Shown in pieces: positions 47,041 to 55,784 of a DNA stretch of 64,000 nt. Origin of the DNA: Candidatus Pantoea floridensis (GTDB lineage Bacteria; Pseudomonadota; Gammaproteobacteria; Enterobacterales; Enterobacteriaceae); assembly GCF_900215435.1 (NCBI RefSeq), contig NZ_OCMY01000001.1:4340001-4404000 (forward strand), read 5' to 3'. Position 1 is the stretch's first letter; each line of letters starts with the position of its first letter. Made by a program: the position numbers and the translations under genes. Under the pieces are notes generated by a model, which made no database searches, was not told where the DNA came from, and saw only the letters and a program-made list of their open reading frames with translations.

Positions 47041-47397
47041 ATGAATATTTCAAATTCCACCAGCCCATTATTCGCCAGTCACGTTGATTTGTCAGTTACC
47101 AAACCTGATTCCCCTACTGCCAGTGATGCAAATTTTTTTAGTCAGTCTCTTGATCAGGATACTCAGAACGTTCAGAACGATGGTCTGCTTCATCAGGCTT
47201 CAGGAATGTTCAATCAGATCAACAAAGAAAAAAATCATATCGATACTTCTCTTCGTCGTGCCGAAAAGACAACCGATCCGATTGCCATGAACAAGGCAGA
47301 AAGTCAGCTTTCGAACTATTACCTTGAAAATATGATGAACACGAAAATTGTCTCAAAGGCGGTTCAGAGCCTGGATAAGATCACCAGTCTCAATTGA
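47041..47397 (+). CDS. hrpB: HrpB, inner-rod type T3SS protein
   Basis: A 118-residue protein placed between hrpA and hrcJ, as in hrp clusters. It is helical at the C-terminus ('NNYLENMMNTKIVSKAVQSLDKITS' region, core 'YYLENMMNTKIVSKAV'), the part conserved in the SctI-like inner rod family. It forms the rod below the pilus. Assignment rests on position, length and helical C-terminus. Confidence 0.75.
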   Translation: MNISNSTSPLFASHVDLSVTKPDSPTASDANFFSQSLDQDTQNVQNDGLLHQASGMFNQINKEKNHIDTSLRRAEKTTDPIAMNKAESQLSNYYLENMMNTKIVSKAVQSLDKITSLN

Positions 47398-47401
47398 TAT
47401 T

Positions 47402-48166
47402 ATGAAACGTCTCATGCTTGCCCTGTTGTTAATGCTGCTTTTAGGGTGCGATTCGCAGGTGATACTTAACAGCGGCCTTAGTGAATCTGACGCGAACGAC
47501 ATCATTTCTGAGCTGGGTCATTACAATATCATTGCTGATAAACAGATTGATAAAACTGGCGTGACATTGCTTGTCAGTCAGCCCGACATCGACCGCTCAG
47601 TTCGTATTCTTAATGCTGCCGGATTACCCCATAAATCCCGAACTAACCTCGGAGAAATGTTTCAAAAGAATGGGATCATTTCCAGTCCTCTTGAAGAGCG
47701 TGCGCGTTATATTTATGCACTCTCCCAGGAACTGGAATCTACCTTGTCACAGATTGACGGTGTGGTATTGGCAAGAGTCAGTGTCGTTTTGCCGGAGCGC
47801 GTTGCACCTGGCGAACCCGTCCAGCCAGCAAGCGCTTCAGTTTTTATCAAATACACATCAGAACTTGATCCTGATGCAATTCGTCCCAGGATTCGACAAC
47901 TCATTTCAGCCAGCATACCGGGATTAGCCGGGAAATCAGACGATGCGATTTCAATTGTTTTCTTTCCTGCTGTTAGCTATCAGGATTCGATTCAGACTGT
48001 CGCATTCGGTCCGATAGTGATGAAACAAACCACATTTTCTTCACTAAAAGTGGTTGTGCTGGTGAGCTTCCTTGTCTTGATTTTAGCTATTGGCGTGCTG
48101 TTCGGATTAAAACTTATCAGAAAAAAGAAAAGCCAAAGCACAGATTTAACGGTGACACATGATTGA
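47402..48166 (+). CDS. hrcJ: HrcJ, inner-membrane ring lipoprotein
   Basis: A 254-residue SctJ/PrgK-type protein. A lipoprotein signal peptide ends 'LLLGCDSQV' (Cys at about 18). The secretin-like ring domain follows ('SESDANDIISELGHYNI', 'LEERARYIYALSQELESTL', 'DGVVLARVSVVLPE'), and one membrane helix near 218-240. It makes the larger inner-membrane ring with HrpQ. It starts five bases after hrpB and ends inside hrpD (eight-base overlap). Confidence 0.92.
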   Translation: MKRLMLALLLMLLLGCDSQVILNSGLSESDANDIISELGHYNIIADKQIDKTGVTLLVSQPDIDRSVRILNAAGLPHKSRTNLGEMFQKNGIISSPLEERARYIYALSQELESTLSQIDGVVLARVSVVLPERVAPGEPVQPASASVFIKYTSELDPDAIRPRIRQLISASIPGLAGKSDDAISIVFFPAVSYQDSIQTVAFGPIVMKQTTFSSLKVVVLVSFLVLILAIGVLFGLKLIRKKKSQSTDLTVTHD

Positions 48167-48713
48167 TCCCGATGACTGGTTAAAATGGTGGCGAGCTGGC
48201 TTTGTCGCTGATATTCATAAAAGCTGGAATGAACTACCGTGGTTCAGTTTAAATGAACAAGAAAAGACGATTTTCTATCAGGACGCTCCCGCCGTTGTTC
48301 GCGGTTTATGCAATATTCCCAAAACTAAACTGACAGAACCTGATGACAGAGTTTTGCGGTTCATTGATTTTTCGCCGATGCGTCAGCAGGCGTTAACACG
48401 ATTGTTCGCAGCATTATGTAACTGTGATTTTGGTTATCTTTCTGCTCATGATCAGAAATGGTGTGATCGGATTACCAAAGGGATTCGCCCTCAGTCATTT
48501 TTACCAGCAGGAATAGACTATTGTGAACCTCAATATCATCTTTCCCTTTTGAAATCGTTCTTTCTGCCCCCAGTCTGGTCGCGTTTAAGACTTCGATTTT
48601 ATCAGGCTGATATTCTTCTTGCAGAAAAGGATCCTTTGCTTTTTGACTCGCCTTATAAAAAACGACTACTTGCGTTGTTTGATTCAGCGTTATGGCGACT
48701 TGATAAATCATGA
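48159..48713 (+). CDS. hrpD: HrpD, SctK-like T3SS cytoplasmic component
   Basis: A 184-residue protein of the HrpD/SctK position, between hrcJ and hrpE. It is poorly conserved but has the length and tryptophan-rich start ('DPDDWLKWWRAGFVADI') typical of it. SctK binds the sorting platform at the base of the apparatus. It overlaps hrpE by four bases (ATGA). Confidence 0.75.
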   Translation: MIDPDDWLKWWRAGFVADIHKSWNELPWFSLNEQEKTIFYQDAPAVVRGLCNIPKTKLTEPDDRVLRFIDFSPMRQQALTRLFAALCNCDFGYLSAHDQKWCDRITKGIRPQSFLPAGIDYCEPQYHLSLLKSFFLPPVWSRLRLRFYQADILLAEKDPLLFDSPYKKRLLALFDSALWRLDKS

Positions 48714-49324
48714 TTGATTTACGTGAGATCAGGATTGAATTTGAGGTTAATCTGATTGAGGATGTTTTAATTAAATCAGAAACCTTGACTGAACAGGATT
48801 CAGCAAAAAGTTTATTCGAACAAACTGAGGAATATTGCCAACAGCAAATAAAGGAAAATGAAATTATAATTGCTGAGAAAACGCGTGAATTTGAATGTGA
48901 TCTTAAACTGCAAATGAAGAACTCATTATCTAAGCTGGAATCAGATTTCCTGAGTAAGACAGAAGAGTTTTTTTCATTGCTTGAATCATCCCGTCTCGAT
49001 GAGGAAGAGACAATTACCCGCCGTGCAAAGTCGTTTATGCATTCGCTTTTTAACGCGATGTTTGATGCAGTTCCTGATGATGAAAAAATCAATGCTGTAT
49101 TCAGACAGCTCTCACGTTCCGCTGACAAGCATGAGGCCGCGACACTTTTTATCCATCCCGACACACTGAATCGAATTCCTGAACTGACTTTAGCTGTTTC
49201 TCATTGGGACATTTCCCCCACTGAAAACCAGCCGCAAGACGAACTCATGCTGAGGACGGCAAAGGGAGAATTTTCTTTGAGCTGGCGCGGTTATCAGCAT
49301 TACATCCTTTCCAGACTTAACTAA
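48710..49324 (+). CDS. hrpE: HrpE, SctL-like stator protein
   Basis: A 204-residue protein of the SctL/FliH type. Most of the first 110 residues are a charged coiled coil ('EETEEYCQQQIKENEIIIAEK' region, core 'EYCQQQIKENEIIIAEK'), then a globular C-terminus. It controls the HrcN ATPase as its stator and links it to the sorting platform. It starts inside hrpD and is followed by hrpF after a few bases. Confidence 0.8.
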   Translation: MIDLREIRIEFEVNLIEDVLIKSETLTEQDSAKSLFEQTEEYCQQQIKENEIIIAEKTREFECDLKLQMKNSLSKLESDFLSKTEEFFSLLESSRLDEEETITRRAKSFMHSLFNAMFDAVPDDEKINAVFRQLSRSADKHEAATLFIHPDTLNRIPELTLAVSHWDISPTENQPQDELMLRTAKGEFSLSWRGYQHYILSRLN

Positions 49325-49333
49325 GGAATGATT

Positions 49334-49561
49334 ATGGCTAACATGCTCGACATTCAACATCGACTTGATCACCAGCTCTCAGACGCCAGTCATGAAGTGC
49401 TGTCTCTGGCGCAATCGATGCAGGGGCAATCTCCAACGATGGACGATCTCTTTACGTTCAAAAATGCCCTTCGAAAAGAGGCTGTGTCGAATCTCGCCGA
49501 TAACCAGCTTTCATCGCTGAAGCACAACCTGACCCGTTCAATCATCGAATCTATTAGCTGA
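49334..49561 (+). CDS. hrpF: HrpF, small T3SS protein
   Basis: A 75-residue helical protein (MANMLDIQHRLDHQLSDASHE). HrpF in related clusters has about this length and sits between hrpE and hrcC. It is thought to be a co-chaperone for the pilin. The ATG at 49334 is favoured by AAGGA six bases upstream. Normally hrpG follows; here hrcC begins 43 bases later. Confidence 0.75.
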   Translation: MANMLDIQHRLDHQLSDASHEVLSLAQSMQGQSPTMDDLFTFKNALRKEAVSNLADNQLSSLKHNLTRSIIESIS

Positions 49562-49603
49562 ATTTTCAGGCAGTGGTGACGCTGCCTTATAAAGGGAACC
49601 TCA

Positions 49604-51664
49604 GTGTTAAAACGTTCATCACGATTTATCAGACTGGCAATCCTGGCAATGAGCGCATCAGGGTTTAGTATGCCGGTTGTTGCTCAAACGCCTCAGAGCT
49701 GGTCTGAAGGGGCGTATGCTTATGCAGCGCAAAACACATCGCTCAAAACTGTTCTACAGGATTTCGCGGCAAGCCATAGCGTAAGCCTGAATATACCGGC
49801 CGGATTTGATGGGAATGTTGATGGACGTCTCCGGGCAGATTCACCGACAGATTTTCTGAATCGCCTCGGTCTTCAGTTCCGGTTTCAGTGGTTCGTTTAT
49901 AACGATACGCTTTATGTCAGTCCTCAGTCTGACCAGATTTCAAAAAGAATAAAAGTGTCTGCTGATGCAGCGCCGGATCTGAAGCAGGCGTTAACTGATG
50001 TTGGGTTACTGGAGCCAAAATTTGGATTCGGTGAGCTTCCAGACGATGGCGTTGTGATCGTGACCGGCCCGCCCTCTTATGTGGAGCTAGTCCAGGATTT
50101 CAGTGCAAAGGATAAGGACAAAAAACAGAACAAAGAAATGATGGTTTTCCCTCTGAAATATGCCGCTGTTGCCGACAGGAATATTCAGTATCGCGATAAA
50201 ACTATTCTTGTTCCAGGTGTGGCCACCATACTGGGCGAACTGTTAGGACAGCGAACCGGAAAATCTGCGAGCGGCATTCAGCAGAGTCAGAATAATGGCG
50301 ATGATGGTTTAAAAGGCAGAATGGAGCAGCAGATCCGGGACCAATCCGATTCTATCCTGAACAGCCTCGTGAATTCTCAGACCGGAAAAAAAGATGATGA
50401 CGAAGACGAAGACGCTCTTCATCCGTTTGTGTCTGCCGATGTCAGAAATAACGCGCTTCTGATACGCGATGACCCCAGCAAACGCGATGAATATCAGTCA
50501 TTAATTTCACAGATTGACGTTCCTCAAAAGCTCGTCGAAATTGACGCGATGATCGTGGATGTAGACCGCAAATCGATGAATGAACTCGGAGCAAACCTTC
50601 GGGGAACTTTCGGGAATATCACAGCGGGGTCAACTCTCTTTCGCGGTGCGAGTTCTTTATTCGTGACGGATTATAACAGATTCTTTAGTCAGATCCAGGC
50701 ACTGGAGGGATCAGGAAACGCTTCTGTTGTGGCTAACCCGAGCATTCTCACACTGGAAAATCAGCCAGCTGTGATTGATTTAAGCGATACAGCCTTTATA
50801 ACGGCGACTGGGGAACGTGTCGTTGATATTAAGCCTGTCACAGCCGGGACGAGTTTACAGGTTGTACCTCGCGCCATTGGTCAGGGTCAGCATCAAACCG
50901 TTCAACTGATGGTTGACATCGAAGACGGTAAAGTTGATCGCGATGATGATAATGTTGCGACCGGCGATCAGAAAGTCACGATTTCTACCCAAGCCCTGGT
51001 TCAGGAAAATGGTTCGCTCGTCATGGGAGGCATTCACAGCCGCGAGACAGGCGATATTAACCATCGGATCCCGATTTTGGGTGACATTCCCTATGTTGGC
51101 CATCTATTTTCGTATCAACGCCATGAAACAAGTCAACGAGAAAGGCTGTTCATAATCACGCCTCACCTTATCGGCGATCAGGTTGACCCTACTCGTTATA
51201 TTTCATCACAGGACCGCTCTCAACTTGCCTCAGAAATGAGGGGCATTCATGATCGCCAGCAATATTCAGCAATGCGCGGCACGATTGAAAATGCCCTCCG
51301 GGATTTAGCTGAAAACAAAGTGCCTGACGGTTTTGAGTCGGGTGGCGAGGGAGTGAATTTGAATCAACTTTGTACGTTACCACCTGGCATTGTGTTTGAT
51401 CATTCCCGAACCGAATGGTTCAACAATAAGACAATTCAGTTAACAGTAGGTTTAATCAAAAATGTGACTACTCACCCAGTTCGTTTTGATGAATCCGCTT
51501 GTTCAGATGACGATGTGTTATCGGTTGCGGCCTGGCCTACATCACAGCTTCAGCCAGGACAGAAAGCGGAGGTCTATCTTGCTTTCCGATCTCGTGGTGA
51601 GTCTCGTCGTTCGCGTCCCTCTTTACTTGTCTCGCCCCCTTTTCTGATCACTCGGGAGAACTGA
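49604..51664 (+). CDS. hrcC: HrcC, outer-membrane secretin
   Basis: A 686-residue secretin. The signal peptide ends at 'GFSMPVVAQ' (about 28). N0/N1-type periplasmic domains follow ('LKTVLQDFAASHSVSLNI', 'VDGRLRADSPTDFLNRL'), then the conserved secretin core ('VDRKSMNELGANLRG', 'VANPSILTLENQPAVIDL', 'VMGGIHSRETGDINHRIPILGDIPYVGHLF'; core 'GDINHRIPILGDIPYVGHLF'). It forms the outer pore. The GTG start has AAGGGA upstream. It ends in an overlap with hrpT (TGATG). Confidence 0.93.
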   Translation: MLKRSSRFIRLAILAMSASGFSMPVVAQTPQSWSEGAYAYAAQNTSLKTVLQDFAASHSVSLNIPAGFDGNVDGRLRADSPTDFLNRLGLQFRFQWFVYNDTLYVSPQSDQISKRIKVSADAAPDLKQALTDVGLLEPKFGFGELPDDGVVIVTGPPSYVELVQDFSAKDKDKKQNKEMMVFPLKYAAVADRNIQYRDKTILVPGVATILGELLGQRTGKSASGIQQSQNNGDDGLKGRMEQQIRDQSDSILNSLVNSQTGKKDDDEDEDALHPFVSADVRNNALLIRDDPSKRDEYQSLISQIDVPQKLVEIDAMIVDVDRKSMNELGANLRGTFGNITAGSTLFRGASSLFVTDYNRFFSQIQALEGSGNASVVANPSILTLENQPAVIDLSDTAFITATGERVVDIKPVTAGTSLQVVPRAIGQGQHQTVQLMVDIEDGKVDRDDDNVATGDQKVTISTQALVQENGSLVMGGIHSRETGDINHRIPILGDIPYVGHLFSYQRHETSQRERLFIITPHLIGDQVDPTRYISSQDRSQLASEMRGIHDRQQYSAMRGTIENALRDLAENKVPDGFESGGEGVNLNQLCTLPPGIVFDHSRTEWFNNKTIQLTVGLIKNVTTHPVRFDESACSDDDVLSVAAWPTSQLQPGQKAEVYLAFRSRGESRRSRPSLLVSPPFLITREN

Positions 51665-51843
51665 TGTTCAGGTTTAGCCTTTTAGGTTTTATGGCCATGA
51701 TCCTCTCAAGCTGCGCCAGTCATGATAATGGTTGTGACAATACAAGTTGCCGTCCCTTATCTGATCCACATCATCTTGTAATCTGGTGGCCACAATCAAT
51801 GCGCGAGGGCATTCAGAGTTATTCGAAAATGCCTGTTCGATAA
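51664..51843 (+). CDS. hrpT: HrpT, small secretin-assisting lipoprotein
   Basis: A 59-residue lipoprotein: signal 'MFRFSLLGFMAMILSSC' with the lipobox Cys at 17, then a short hydrophilic part with 'CDNTSCRPLSDPHHLVIWWP'. HrpT helps the secretin reach the outer membrane. Its ATG overlaps the hrcC stop. In relatives hrpV follows; here the next gene is the harpin. Confidence 0.8.
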   Translation: MFRFSLLGFMAMILSSCASHDNGCDNTSCRPLSDPHHLVIWWPQSMREGIQSYSKMPVR

Positions 51844-51851
51844 AAATTAAA

Positions 51852-51879
51852 GGAACTGAATACAGCAACTTTTAACTTA
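51852..51879 (+). promoter_or_regulatory. hrp box for the HrpN-like harpin
   Basis: GGAACT, 15-base spacer, then TAACTTA, about 40 bases before the start. It fits GGAACN-N15-NNACNNA. The harpin therefore has its own promoter in addition to read-through from the hrpA operon. Confidence 0.6.
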
Positions 51880-51918
51880 ATTAGTGCCATTTTCTTTTTT
51901 CACAAAGAGGTATATATA

Positions 51919-52860
51919 ATGCACTCGTTCGGAAGTTTAGGTTCTATGCATTTTAAAACGAATCTCACTGATCGCGATGTTGATTCATCTAACAGCATGA
52001 ACAACGGTCATCTTCTCAACCTGAATAATCGTGATGATGTTTCAAACGGCGCGGGATTGTCCTCGCCCAGCAGCATCACTGAATCTTTATTCAATGGTAA
52101 ATTAAGAAATAATCTTTTTGAGGGTGCTCAATCCGATAGTTTCAGTCAGGGACAAGATCTCGGAAATCTCGGTTTGTCCATGTGGAATAACTCAAGCACA
52201 AATCCTGTTTTGCAAGGGGCTGAACCTGGCGGGGCAAGTATGGGCGCGACTGTTCCTGAAAGTCATATGATAAGTGTCATTGAACAGGTTCTGAAACGGA
52301 TGGGAATCAATGCCCAACACTCTGTGTTTAACCCCAACCAAAACCCGGCACTGATGGGCGCGTTTTCAGACGGAATGTCCGGCGCTTTAACAAATCGTTC
52401 TGTTGAAAGTCAGCCGTTCCCAGCTATGAGCAATACACCACAAAGCTATAACCAGCTGGGGAGCAATTTTGGACAGAACCTGAACGTCAATCTTGCGAAT
52501 ACTGCGATCAATAGCTGCGTCACTAACGGCACAAATAACACTATTGGCGGAGATAAAGACACTCGCGAAATGATCGGTCAGTACATGGATCAGCATCAGA
52601 ACGTTTACAGCAAGCCAGAAACCAGCGACGGCAAAGACACCAGCTGGAAAACTGCGCTCTCAAATCAGGACCAGCTTTCACAAAACTCTTTGGCTCTGGT
52701 GAACATTGCCCGTCAGGATCTGGTTTCCGCTCTTGAAGGCGGTAACGTTGGTGCGAATCATCCGGGCAAAGATGTTTCTCATGCGATGATGAATGCTGAT
52801 GCCGGTCAGACAAACATCATGATCGCGCAACAGCAACGCCAACTGTTTATGACTGTATAA
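51919..52860 (+). CDS. hrpN: HrpN-type harpin
   Basis: A 313-residue Gly/Ser/Asn-rich protein. The C-terminal pattern 'MIGQYMDQHQNVYSKPETSDGKDTSWKTALSNQD' (core 'MIGQYMDQHQNVYSKP') matches the HrpN region 'QYMD..P..FGKP...W.KAL'. Harpins are heat-stable secreted proteins that help effectors cross and provoke plant defence. It contains one cysteine (near residue 199), which harpins normally lack. Strong terminator after it. Confidence 0.8.
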   Translation: MHSFGSLGSMHFKTNLTDRDVDSSNSMNNGHLLNLNNRDDVSNGAGLSSPSSITESLFNGKLRNNLFEGAQSDSFSQGQDLGNLGLSMWNNSSTNPVLQGAEPGGASMGATVPESHMISVIEQVLKRMGINAQHSVFNPNQNPALMGAFSDGMSGALTNRSVESQPFPAMSNTPQSYNQLGSNFGQNLNVNLANTAINSCVTNGTNNTIGGDKDTREMIGQYMDQHQNVYSKPETSDGKDTSWKTALSNQDQLSQNSLALVNIARQDLVSALEGGNVGANHPGKDVSHAMMNADAGQTNIMIAQQQRQLFMTV

Positions 52861-52880
52861 GGTCGTCATCAGAAACGACA

Positions 52881-52907
52881 AAGGGAAGGCTTTCGCCTTC
52901 CCTTTTT
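52881..52907 (+). terminator. Terminator of hrpN
   Basis: Stem AAGGGAAGGC/GCCTTCCCTT with a TTTC loop followed by TTTTT. Confidence 0.9.
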
Positions 52908-52958
52908 CAGTTTTATCGATTTGATACCCCTCGACTGGTCTGATTAATCTGGTCAGCC

Positions 52959-54044
52959 TCACTCTTCGAACTCAATGGTCTGTCCGGGTTTTAGTTCCTC
53001 GATAGACCGAATCAGGCGATAAATCGCGGCCACTGACTTGATAGTTTCACGCGGAATGAAATCACCCTCTTTCGTGGTCCGATAGAGATTTCTGGTAAGC
53101 CAGATGTAACGAACGACAGGTTTGTTCGCCTCATGAGCCAGTTTGATTACGTCCTGAGCATCCTCTCCTTCAGCCTTGAACATGACTTTCGGCAACGCGG
53201 TTTCATCTGGCGAATAAAACAGACCGACCGCAAAATGAGTTGGATTGACCATCACCACATCTGCATCTCCAACACGTTTCGCGCTGATTTTAATGACAGG
53301 TGCATTCAGAATTTCACGACTCAATTTCTTTTGTTCACCTTTAGTATGGGGATCGCCTTCAAGTTGCTTATGTTCTTTCTTTATATCGTCATGGCTCATT
53401 CTGTTCTGCTTGAGATAGAAATACTTTTGAATGGCAAAGTCTGACACCGCAAAAACCAGTAAGACGCCAATTGAGGTATGAGCCAGCACCTTGAGTAACA
53501 TGACACCAGATTGCATAAATCCTTCCAGATCCCCACCTGACAACCCGGCAAGTTCCTGAAGGTGGGTTCGGATTACCAGATAGAAAACCAGACACAGGAC
53601 TATCGCTTTCAGAATACTTACCGCCAGCTGAACGAACTGTTTACCTGAGAACATCTGTTTGAATTTGGGAAGTGGATTGAGGGCATCAAATTTTGGTTTC
53701 GCTGCCTCTGGCGCAAACAGCGGACCAAACTGAATCCATCCGGCAACAGGTCTTACGATGATGACGGTCCCGACCGTCATCAAAATGATTGTGCCGGCGA
53801 TCAAAATCGCCTCACCTCCCACATCGTTAATTGCCTGAGCAAATGGGACCGATAATCGCTGAGTAGGTAAAAGCAAAAGCGATTTTAGCTTGTCTATCGT
53901 TTCATCAAGCATGGCAAAGATGACCTCCAGAACAGCTAGCATTACGAGCAATTTTGAAACGTCCTGACTCTGGCTTATCTGTCCTCTTTTCCGGTTCTCT
54001 TTCAGTTTATGGTCAGACGCCTTTTCTGTTTTTTCCCCTGCCAT
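52959..54044 (-). CDS. hrcU: HrcU, export-gate switch protein
   Basis: A 361-residue FlhB/SctU family protein. Four membrane helices occupy about 30-210, and the cytoplasmic domain has the self-cleavage motif 'MVNPTHFAVG' (Asn-Pro-Thr-His near 266). Cleavage changes substrate specificity from early to late. I choose the ATG at 54044 (MAGEKTEKASDHKLKENRKR), which is at the end of hrcT. It is the last gene of the hrpJ operon and faces hrpN. Confidence 0.93.
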   Translation of the reverse strand: MAGEKTEKASDHKLKENRKRGQISQSQDVSKLLVMLAVLEVIFAMLDETIDKLKSLLLLPTQRLSVPFAQAINDVGGEAILIAGTIILMTVGTVIIVRPVAGWIQFGPLFAPEAAKPKFDALNPLPKFKQMFSGKQFVQLAVSILKAIVLCLVFYLVIRTHLQELAGLSGGDLEGFMQSGVMLLKVLAHTSIGVLLVFAVSDFAIQKYFYLKQNRMSHDDIKKEHKQLEGDPHTKGEQKKLSREILNAPVIKISAKRVGDADVVMVNPTHFAVGLFYSPDETALPKVMFKAEGEDAQDVIKLAHEANKPVVRYIWLTRNLYRTTKEGDFIPRETIKSVAAIYRLIRSIEELKPGQTIEFEE

Positions 54045-54045
54045 G

Positions 54046-54843
54046 TTATTTCCTCCCGAGGATGTCTGAAAGGTAAGGAATGAGGTCACTGAAGGTGCTG
54101 AATCTGGCATTCGCCAGATGTTCCAGGAAAGGAAGATAAATGACAAAGAAACCCATTCCGACCAGACATTTTAGGGGAATAGCGAGGATGTTGGCCTGTA
54201 TCTGAGGCGAATAAATGCTGACGATTCCAACGGCGAATTCAATCAGTAATAGCAACAGGACTAATGGTCCGGCATAAAGGATCATATCGCTGAAAAAGCT
54301 GTCGAGTTGGTCAAGTAATAGCGTCAATCCGCTATGTTGCAATGATGGGAAAAGCTGAGTCACTGGCCAGAGGCGATAGGAATCCCAAATAACCTGCGTC
54401 ACCTGTGACAGACCAAAAATCATAACGAGGAAAACCATTGACCAGCGCAACAGTATATCACCGAGGGGAGTCGCATCAGGTCCGAGGGCTGGATTCAGCA
54501 ACCCTGCATTCAGTGCGCCGCGTTGAGAATCGAATAATGCCCCGACTGATTCGAATAGCCAGAAAGGAATAGCGAGCAGATAACCCAACATCATTCCCAA
54601 CACTGCTTCTTTAAGTCCAATCGCGACAGTTGCCCACGGATTGAGCAAAAGCCCACTTATCTCAGGTTTGATTACCGGCGCAACAAAGAGACTCAGTGAA
54701 ATAGCAATGCCGTTTCTTATCATTCCTCTGAGAGATGAGAAGGAGAAAATCGGACAAAGCAAGAGACAAGGCATGATTCGGGCAAGCCCAAGAGAAAGCG
54801 CGATCATCCCCTGAAAGACAGTATCAATCAGGTCTGAAAACAT
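54046..54843 (-). CDS. hrcT: HrcT, export-gate membrane protein
   Basis: A 265-residue FliR/SctT family protein with about six membrane helices. Family marks are 'FSLGLARIMPCLLLCPIFSF' type start (core 'GLARIMPCLLLCPIFS'), 'GLKEAVLGMMLGYLLAIPFW', and 'FDSQRGALNAGLLNPALGPDA'. It forms part of the inner-membrane gate with HrcR, S, U and V. It overlaps hrcS by one base (TGATG-type junction). Confidence 0.93.
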   Translation of the reverse strand: MFSDLIDTVFQGMIALSLGLARIMPCLLLCPIFSFSSLRGMIRNGIAISLSLFVAPVIKPEISGLLLNPWATVAIGLKEAVLGMMLGYLLAIPFWLFESVGALFDSQRGALNAGLLNPALGPDATPLGDILLRWSMVFLVMIFGLSQVTQVIWDSYRLWPVTQLFPSLQHSGLTLLLDQLDSFFSDMILYAGPLVLLLLLIEFAVGIVSIYSPQIQANILAIPLKCLVGMGFFVIYLPFLEHLANARFSTFSDLIPYLSDILGRK

Positions 54844-55106
54844 CAGACTCTACCCGCCGTGGCCATCATAGAAAATGCGGTTTCCGCCAAGCCATAAAGC
54901 TCTAATCCGATCCAGCGTCCAGATAACGCCAGCGTTCCACCTACTGCGATCAGCTTTATAGCAAACGGCAAGGTTTGATCCTGTAGCTGCATCACAGATT
55001 GAAGGAGTGAAACAATCATCCCGACAACTACGGCCACCAGCAATGCCGGAGCTGAAAGCATCACGACAAGAATCATCGACTGTTTGAACAAATACATGAC
55101 ATCCAT
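54843..55106 (-). CDS. hrcS: HrcS, export-gate membrane protein
   Basis: An 87-residue FliQ/SctS family protein with two helices (about 13-36 and 47-68): 'LLVAVVVGMIVSLLQSVMQLQDQTLPFAIKLIAV' (core 'GMIVSLLQSVMQLQDQTLPF') is the standard signature. Short gaps to both neighbours show translational coupling. Confidence 0.95.
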   Translation of the reverse strand: MDVMYLFKQSMILVVMLSAPALLVAVVVGMIVSLLQSVMQLQDQTLPFAIKLIAVGGTLALSGRWIGLELYGLAETAFSMMATAGRV

Positions 55107-55115
55107 GATTGGCCC

Positions 55116-55781
55116 TCACTGATAACTGTAAAACAGACCGTCTAGTAACTTGCTCCAGCCTGAAACCATGACAAACAATAAAATTTTCAGCGGAAGTGAA
55201 ATGGTCATTGGCGAAACCATTTGCATTCCTAGTGCCAGGAGAACGTTTGAAACGACCAGATCAACAACCAGAAAGGGAATGAAAATCAGAAAGGCGATTT
55301 TAAATCCACTTTGCAGTTCTGAGAGGACAAAGGACGGGATAAGCAATAACAGGTTATCGTGATGAACACTCACCTCATCAGCGAGATTTTTCGGCCACAT
55401 CTTTTCGGCATTATCAGCGAGATGAGTCATGACATCGGGATCGGTATTTCTGACCATGAAACGGATTAAAGGCTGAATGCCATAATTCAGAGAATCTTCG
55501 ATCTTTTGTGGTGAGGTTGTATCGAGGGGTTTTTCTTTAAATCGTGTCTGCATTCCATCAAGCACAGGGGCCATGACAAAAAGCGTTGCGGCTAAAGCAA
55601 TGCCATAGAGCGCCATGTTGGGCGGGACTTGCTGAACACCGATAGCATTTCGGGTAAGCATCATCACCATTGAGATTTTCAGAAAGCAGGTTGTGATCAT
55701 CAGCAACAAAGGAATAAGTGAAATCGCCCCGAGAAGAATAGCCAGAGCCAGCGGGTTAAATGAACTGATATTCTCTGGCAT
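55116..55781 (-). CDS. hrcR: HrcR, export-gate membrane protein
   Basis: A 221-residue FliP/SctR family protein with four helices. Visible signatures: '[38 protein letters not shown]' (core '[20 protein letters not shown]'), '[32 protein letters not shown]' (core '[20 protein letters not shown]'), and '[16 protein letters not shown]'. It is the core of the gate. Three bases separate it from hrcQ. Confidence 0.95.
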   Translation of the reverse strand: MPENISSFNPLALAILLGAISLIPLLLMITTCFLKISMVMMLTRNAIGVQQVPPNMALYGIALAATLFVMAPVLDGMQTRFKEKPLDTTSPQKIEDSLNYGIQPLIRFMVRNTDPDVMTHLADNAEKMWPKNLADEVSVHHDNLLLLIPSFVLSELQSGFKIAFLIFIPFLVVDLVVSNVLLALGMQMVSPMTISLPLKILLFVMVSGWSKLLDGLFYSYQ

Positions 55782-55784
55782 GAG

